A stretch of 35,660 nt of DNA from Prevotella sp. (GTDB lineage Bacteria; Bacteroidota; Bacteroidia; Bacteroidales; Bacteroidaceae). Positions 33,245 to 35,660 of this stretch are shown here, piece by piece. A program made the translations under genes and the position numbers. Each line of letters starts with the position of its first letter. Position 1 is the stretch's first letter. The notes beneath the pieces were generated by a model that was given only the letters and a program-made list of their open reading frames with translations, had not been told where the DNA came from and searched no databases. The stretch covers positions 1 through 35,660 of the forward strand of contig JAFZAP010000044.1 in the NCBI GenBank assembly GCA_017557185.1. Direction: 5' to 3'.

Positions 33245-33877
33245 ATGAAGAAATTTCTAGTGAGTTTAGTTGCACTGGTGCTTTCAGTGCCTTCGTTCGC
33301 TCAGTATAGCAGCGGCGGTTTTGATCTCGACAAGGAGAATCTGTATTATGGTGTTCGCATCGGTATGACGGGCGCTACACTCAGTGGTGATGCTATTGAA
33401 GTGAAGGATCTCGGTTCAAAGGTTGGTCTGACAATGGCTGGTGTCATTGGCCTGCGCATTTCGAGCACGGCTCCCGTATTCCTTGAGAGCGGTCTGTACT
33501 ATTCAGAGCGTGGTGCTAAAAAGGACAAGTTCTCCATCAGCTACAACAACATCGAGGTTCCCGTGCTCGTGAAGTACGGTATCAAGGCTACCGACGAAAT
33601 TGCCATTCTGCCTTTCCTAGGCCCCGTGTTCGCCTATGCCGTTAGCGGAAAGTATAAATACAGCGACGGTGGCACAACGGTTGAAGTAGGTGCTTTCGAC
33701 GAGAAGAAGTGGAGTGGTCTGAAGCGTGCCAACATGGGCTTCAAGCTCGGTTGCGGTGCTGAGTACAACAACCTCTATCTCGAGGCAGGCTATCAGTTCG
33801 GTATCACCGATATCAGCAAGGGCGACGACGGCATCCACTCGAATGCCCTGTTCTTGAACTTCGGTGTTAACTTCTAA
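33245..33877 (+). CDS. porin-family outer-membrane beta-barrel protein (PorT-like fold)
   Basis: A 210-residue protein: a signal peptide (MKKFLVSLVALVLSVPSFA) then an eight-strand type barrel of the Bacteroidetes outer-membrane protein beta-barrel family (YYGVRIGMTGATLSG..., FLESGLYYSERGAKK, IEVPVLVKYGI, LYLEAGYQFGITDIS, and the terminal strand LFLNFGVNF ending in Phe). Such proteins are abundant small outer-membrane proteins. Monocistronic, with a promoter and a terminator. Confidence 0.85.
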   Translation: MKKFLVSLVALVLSVPSFAQYSSGGFDLDKENLYYGVRIGMTGATLSGDAIEVKDLGSKVGLTMAGVIGLRISSTAPVFLESGLYYSERGAKKDKFSISYNNIEVPVLVKYGIKATDEIAILPFLGPVFAYAVSGKYKYSDGGTTVEVGAFDEKKWSGLKRANMGFKLGCGAEYNNLYLEAGYQFGITDISKGDDGIHSNALFLNFGVNF

Positions 33878-33898
33878 ACGCCTTACTTCCCCTTATCT

Positions 33899-33926
33899 AT
33901 CCCGAGTCCTTCCGACTCGGGATTTA
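33899..33926 (+). terminator. terminator of the small barrel protein gene
   Basis: ATCCCGAGT (33899-33907) pairs with ACTCGGGAT (33915-33923) over a 7-nt loop. The T tract is short. Confidence 0.7.
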
Positions 33927-33948
33927 TGTATTCATCAAGAATGTCGAA

Positions 33949-34542
33949 ATGGTAAAGTTAGCTGTATTCATTTCGGGGAGCGGCTCGAACTGTGAGCAGC
34001 TCATCCGTCATTTCAATACCAACCCCGAAGGGAAAGAGAACGTGGCCCAGGTGGCCCTCGTGGTAAGCAACCGTAGCGATGCCTATGGACTGGTGCGGGC
34101 AGAACGTCTGGGTGTGCCGACAGTAGTGGTGCGGAAGGCAGAGCTGGCTCAGCCAGAGGTGGTGCTGCCGCTGCTGCAGCAATATGGCATACAGTTCATC
34201 GTGCTGGCAGGCTTCCTGCCGCTGGTGCCCGACTATCTCATAGAAGCGTTCCCGCGCCGAATCATCAACCTGCATCCCGCCTTGCTGCCGAAGTTTGGCG
34301 GAAAGGGCATGTGGGGACATCATGTGCACGAGGCGGTGAAGGCAGCGGGTGAAACGGAGACGGGAATGACGGTGCACTATGTGACTCCTGTCTGCGACGG
34401 CGGCGAGATCATCGCCCAGTTCCGTGTGGCGCTCTCGCCCGATGACAGCGTGGATGATATTGCTGAAAAGGAGCACCAGCTGGAGATGCAATATTACCCG
34501 GCTGTGGTGGAGCAGGTGCTGAGGCCACTTGTAGAGGACTAA
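33949..34542 (+). CDS. purN: phosphoribosylglycinamide formyltransferase
   Basis: A 197-residue cytoplasmic enzyme of purine synthesis. It transfers the formyl group of 10-formyltetrahydrofolate to glycinamide ribonucleotide. The phosphate loop is FISGSGSNCEQL. The catalytic set is Asn107, His109 (RIINLHPALLP) and Asp150 (VTPVCDGGEII). The family signature GMTVHYVTPVCDGG is intact. It stands alone here, not in a pur operon. Confidence 0.96.
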   Translation: MVKLAVFISGSGSNCEQLIRHFNTNPEGKENVAQVALVVSNRSDAYGLVRAERLGVPTVVVRKAELAQPEVVLPLLQQYGIQFIVLAGFLPLVPDYLIEAFPRRIINLHPALLPKFGGKGMWGHHVHEAVKAAGETETGMTVHYVTPVCDGGEIIAQFRVALSPDDSVDDIAEKEHQLEMQYYPAVVEQVLRPLVED

Positions 34543-34550
34543 ACACAAAA

Positions 34551-34586
34551 AAGACATCCGATGAACGTTGATTCATCGGATGTCTT
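34551..34586. terminator. terminator between convergent purN and acyl-CoA dehydrogenase genes
   Basis: AAGACATCCGATGAA (34551-34565) and TTCATCGGATGTCTT (34572-34586) form a perfect 15-bp stem over a 6-nt loop. An A-run on the left can serve the minus strand. Confidence 0.85.
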
Positions 34587-34607
34587 GCTATAATAGAAAT
34601 CCTACTC

Positions 34608-35660
34608 CTACTCTTCGTCTGCAGTGGGCTCGGCAGCACGGAAGCTGTCGAGGTCTTCCACTTTGAAGTTCTTGATATAGGCAGCCTTGCCAAGCACGTT
34701 CTCCTCGGCCATACGCACATAGACGTTGGCACTCTTCTCAAACAACTCGGGAGCCTTGGCGGCATCGCGGATGATGAGCAGCGACATCACGAGCTCGCAG
34801 GTCATGTCGTAGAGACGGCGTGCCAGGAAGTCGAAAGCATCCTGGTTGTCGAGACCCTTGGCATAGGCGAGAGCTTCCTCGTAGACGGGAACGAGTTTTT
34901 GAACTCGAGTTAACAAGTTGACATTTACTTGTTTACTCGTTAACTCGTCAACTAAATCCTTGATGTTGTTGAGCATGGTGCCATTCGAGATGTAGCGGAT
35001 GGCAGCGACGACTTGCAGCTGGGTTGTGCCCTCGTAGATGCTGAAGATGCGTGCATCGCGATAGAGGCGCTGGCACTTGTACTCCATGATGAAGCCTGAA
35101 CCGCCGTGAATAGAGATGGCGTCGTAGGCGTTCTGGTTGGCGTATTCCGAGTTCATACCCTTTGCCAGCGGCGTGAAGGCATCGGCCAGGCGCTGATACT
35201 TCTTCATCTCCTGACGCTCCTCGGGTGTGAGCTTGCGGTCGCGCTCGATGTCCTCGAGGCACTTGTAGATGTCGACGTAGGCGGCTGTCTCGTAGAGCAG
35301 CGAACGGCCGGCATCGAGCTTGGCCTTCATGCGGGAGAGCATATCGTAGACAGCGGGGAAGTTGATGATCTTCTCACCGAACTGGGCGCGTTCCTTGGCG
35401 TAGGCAAGACCTTCGTTGTAGGCTTCCTGCGAAAGACCGACGCTTTGTGCGGCGATACCCAGACGGGCACCGTTCATCAGAGCCATCACGTACTTGATGA
35501 GGCCGAGGCGGGTTGAACCGCAAAGCTCTGCCTTAGCGTTCTTGTAGGTCAGCTCGCAGGTGGGTGAACCGTGAATACCGAGTTTGTGCTCGATGTGACG
35601 CACATTGACGCCGCCCTGACGCTTATCGTAGATGAACATCGACAGACCGCGGCCGTCCTT
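34608..35660 (-). CDS. acyl-CoA dehydrogenase, N-terminal part beyond the window
   Basis: The frame runs off the right edge (KDGRGLSMFIYDKR... continues upstream), so only the middle and C-terminal parts are seen. The flavoprotein core has the middle domain (HKLGIHGSPTCELTYKNA), the C-terminal helical domain (GGSGFIMEYKCQRLYRDARI) and the catalytic glutamate in IYEGTTQLQ. An extra C-terminal domain of about 120 residues follows, as in long acyl-CoA dehydrogenases. It would oxidise acyl-CoA and pass electrons to an electron-transfer flavoprotein; etf genes may lie upstream outside the window. A 61-bp AT-rich palindromic insert is in frame in the linker after the core. Confidence 0.93.
   Translation of the reverse strand, partial: KDGRGLSMFIYDKRQGGVNVRHIEHKLGIHGSPTCELTYKNAKAELCGSTRLGLIKYVMALMNGARLGIAAQSVGLSQEAYNEGLAYAKERAQFGEKIINFPAVYDMLSRMKAKLDAGRSLLYETAAYVDIYKCLEDIERDRKLTPEERQEMKKYQRLADAFTPLAKGMNSEYANQNAYDAISIHGGSGFIMEYKCQRLYRDARIFSIYEGTTQLQVVAAIRYISNGTMLNNIKDLVDELTSKQVNVNLLTRVQKLVPVYEEALAYAKGLDNQDAFDFLARRLYDMTCELVMSLLIIRDAAKAPELFEKSANVYVRMAEENVLGKAAYIKNFKVEDLDSFRAAEPTADEE
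34892..34952 (-). repeat. AT-rich palindromic insert in frame in the acyl-CoA dehydrogenase gene
   Basis: CGAGTTAACAAGT (34906-34918) pairs with ACTTGTTTACTCG (34927-34939) with one mismatch. It is flanked by further GAGTTAAC-type units (GTTAACTCG at 34939). It encodes the linker VDELTSKQVNVNLLTR-like segment, and its base composition differs sharply from the GC-rich gene around it. Confidence 0.75.

Overview
The window is chromosomal DNA of a Bacteroidetes bacterium, most likely a Prevotella-like Bacteroidales. The reasons are: promoters of the Bacteroidetes type (a TAnnTTTG -7 element, in four places paired with a TTTG -33 element 19-20 bases upstream); a full-length SprA, the outer-membrane pore of the type IX secretion system; a BspA-like surface protein with DUF285 repeats; and a dxs-trkA-trkH cluster. 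Most of the window is ordinary housekeeping DNA. The noncoding stretches are unusually rich in repeats.

Layout: a tRNA-Leu is cut by the left edge (minus strand). Next comes a minus-strand operon of topoisomerase IV subunit A, a DUF3316-like outer-membrane protein and an S41 lipoprotein peptidase (342-5348). A secreted FMN-binding protein is divergent from it. The stretch 5956-6250 holds short-palindrome arrays that all repeat every 22 bp. A secreted esterase follows, then an ECF sigma / anti-sigma-like / small secreted protein / outer-membrane barrel operon (7331-9711). Two minus-strand secreted proteins come next (bleomycin-hydrolase-type peptidase; carboxypeptidase-regulatory-like protein). 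The plus-strand run dxs-trkA-trkH-manA-ruvA-sprA occupies 12023-26668. The right end carries a BspA-like surface protein, a D-Ala-D-Ala carboxypeptidase, a small barrel protein, purN and a minus-strand acyl-CoA dehydrogenase cut by the right edge.

The accessory part is 26669-28569. It has a ladder of small hairpins, a 207-bp unit bounded by perfect 29-bp inverted repeats, and a 1,244-bp cassette (27207-28450) bounded by 88-bp inverted repeats that match at 82 of 88 positions. Each long repeat carries a complete Bacteroidetes promoter pointing inward. The left one drives a small ORF and a putative polyvalent-type kinase. The right one drives a candidate structured noncoding RNA of about 150 nt that ends at an intrinsic terminator. 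Between the two units lies a seven-copy 22-bp array of the kind seen at 6 kb. This convergent kinase/RNA cassette is the best candidate for an undescribed system. Its function cannot be read from sequence alone.

A GC-rich palindromic element (CTCCCTCCC-loop-GGGGAGGG plus a G-rich tail) occurs six times. In three of them it lies inside a coding frame: the anti-sigma-like protein, the signal peptide of the BspA-like protein, and the D-Ala-D-Ala carboxypeptidase. A different AT-rich hairpin lies in frame in the acyl-CoA dehydrogenase. Dispersed palindromes are therefore apparently being absorbed into proteins in this genome.
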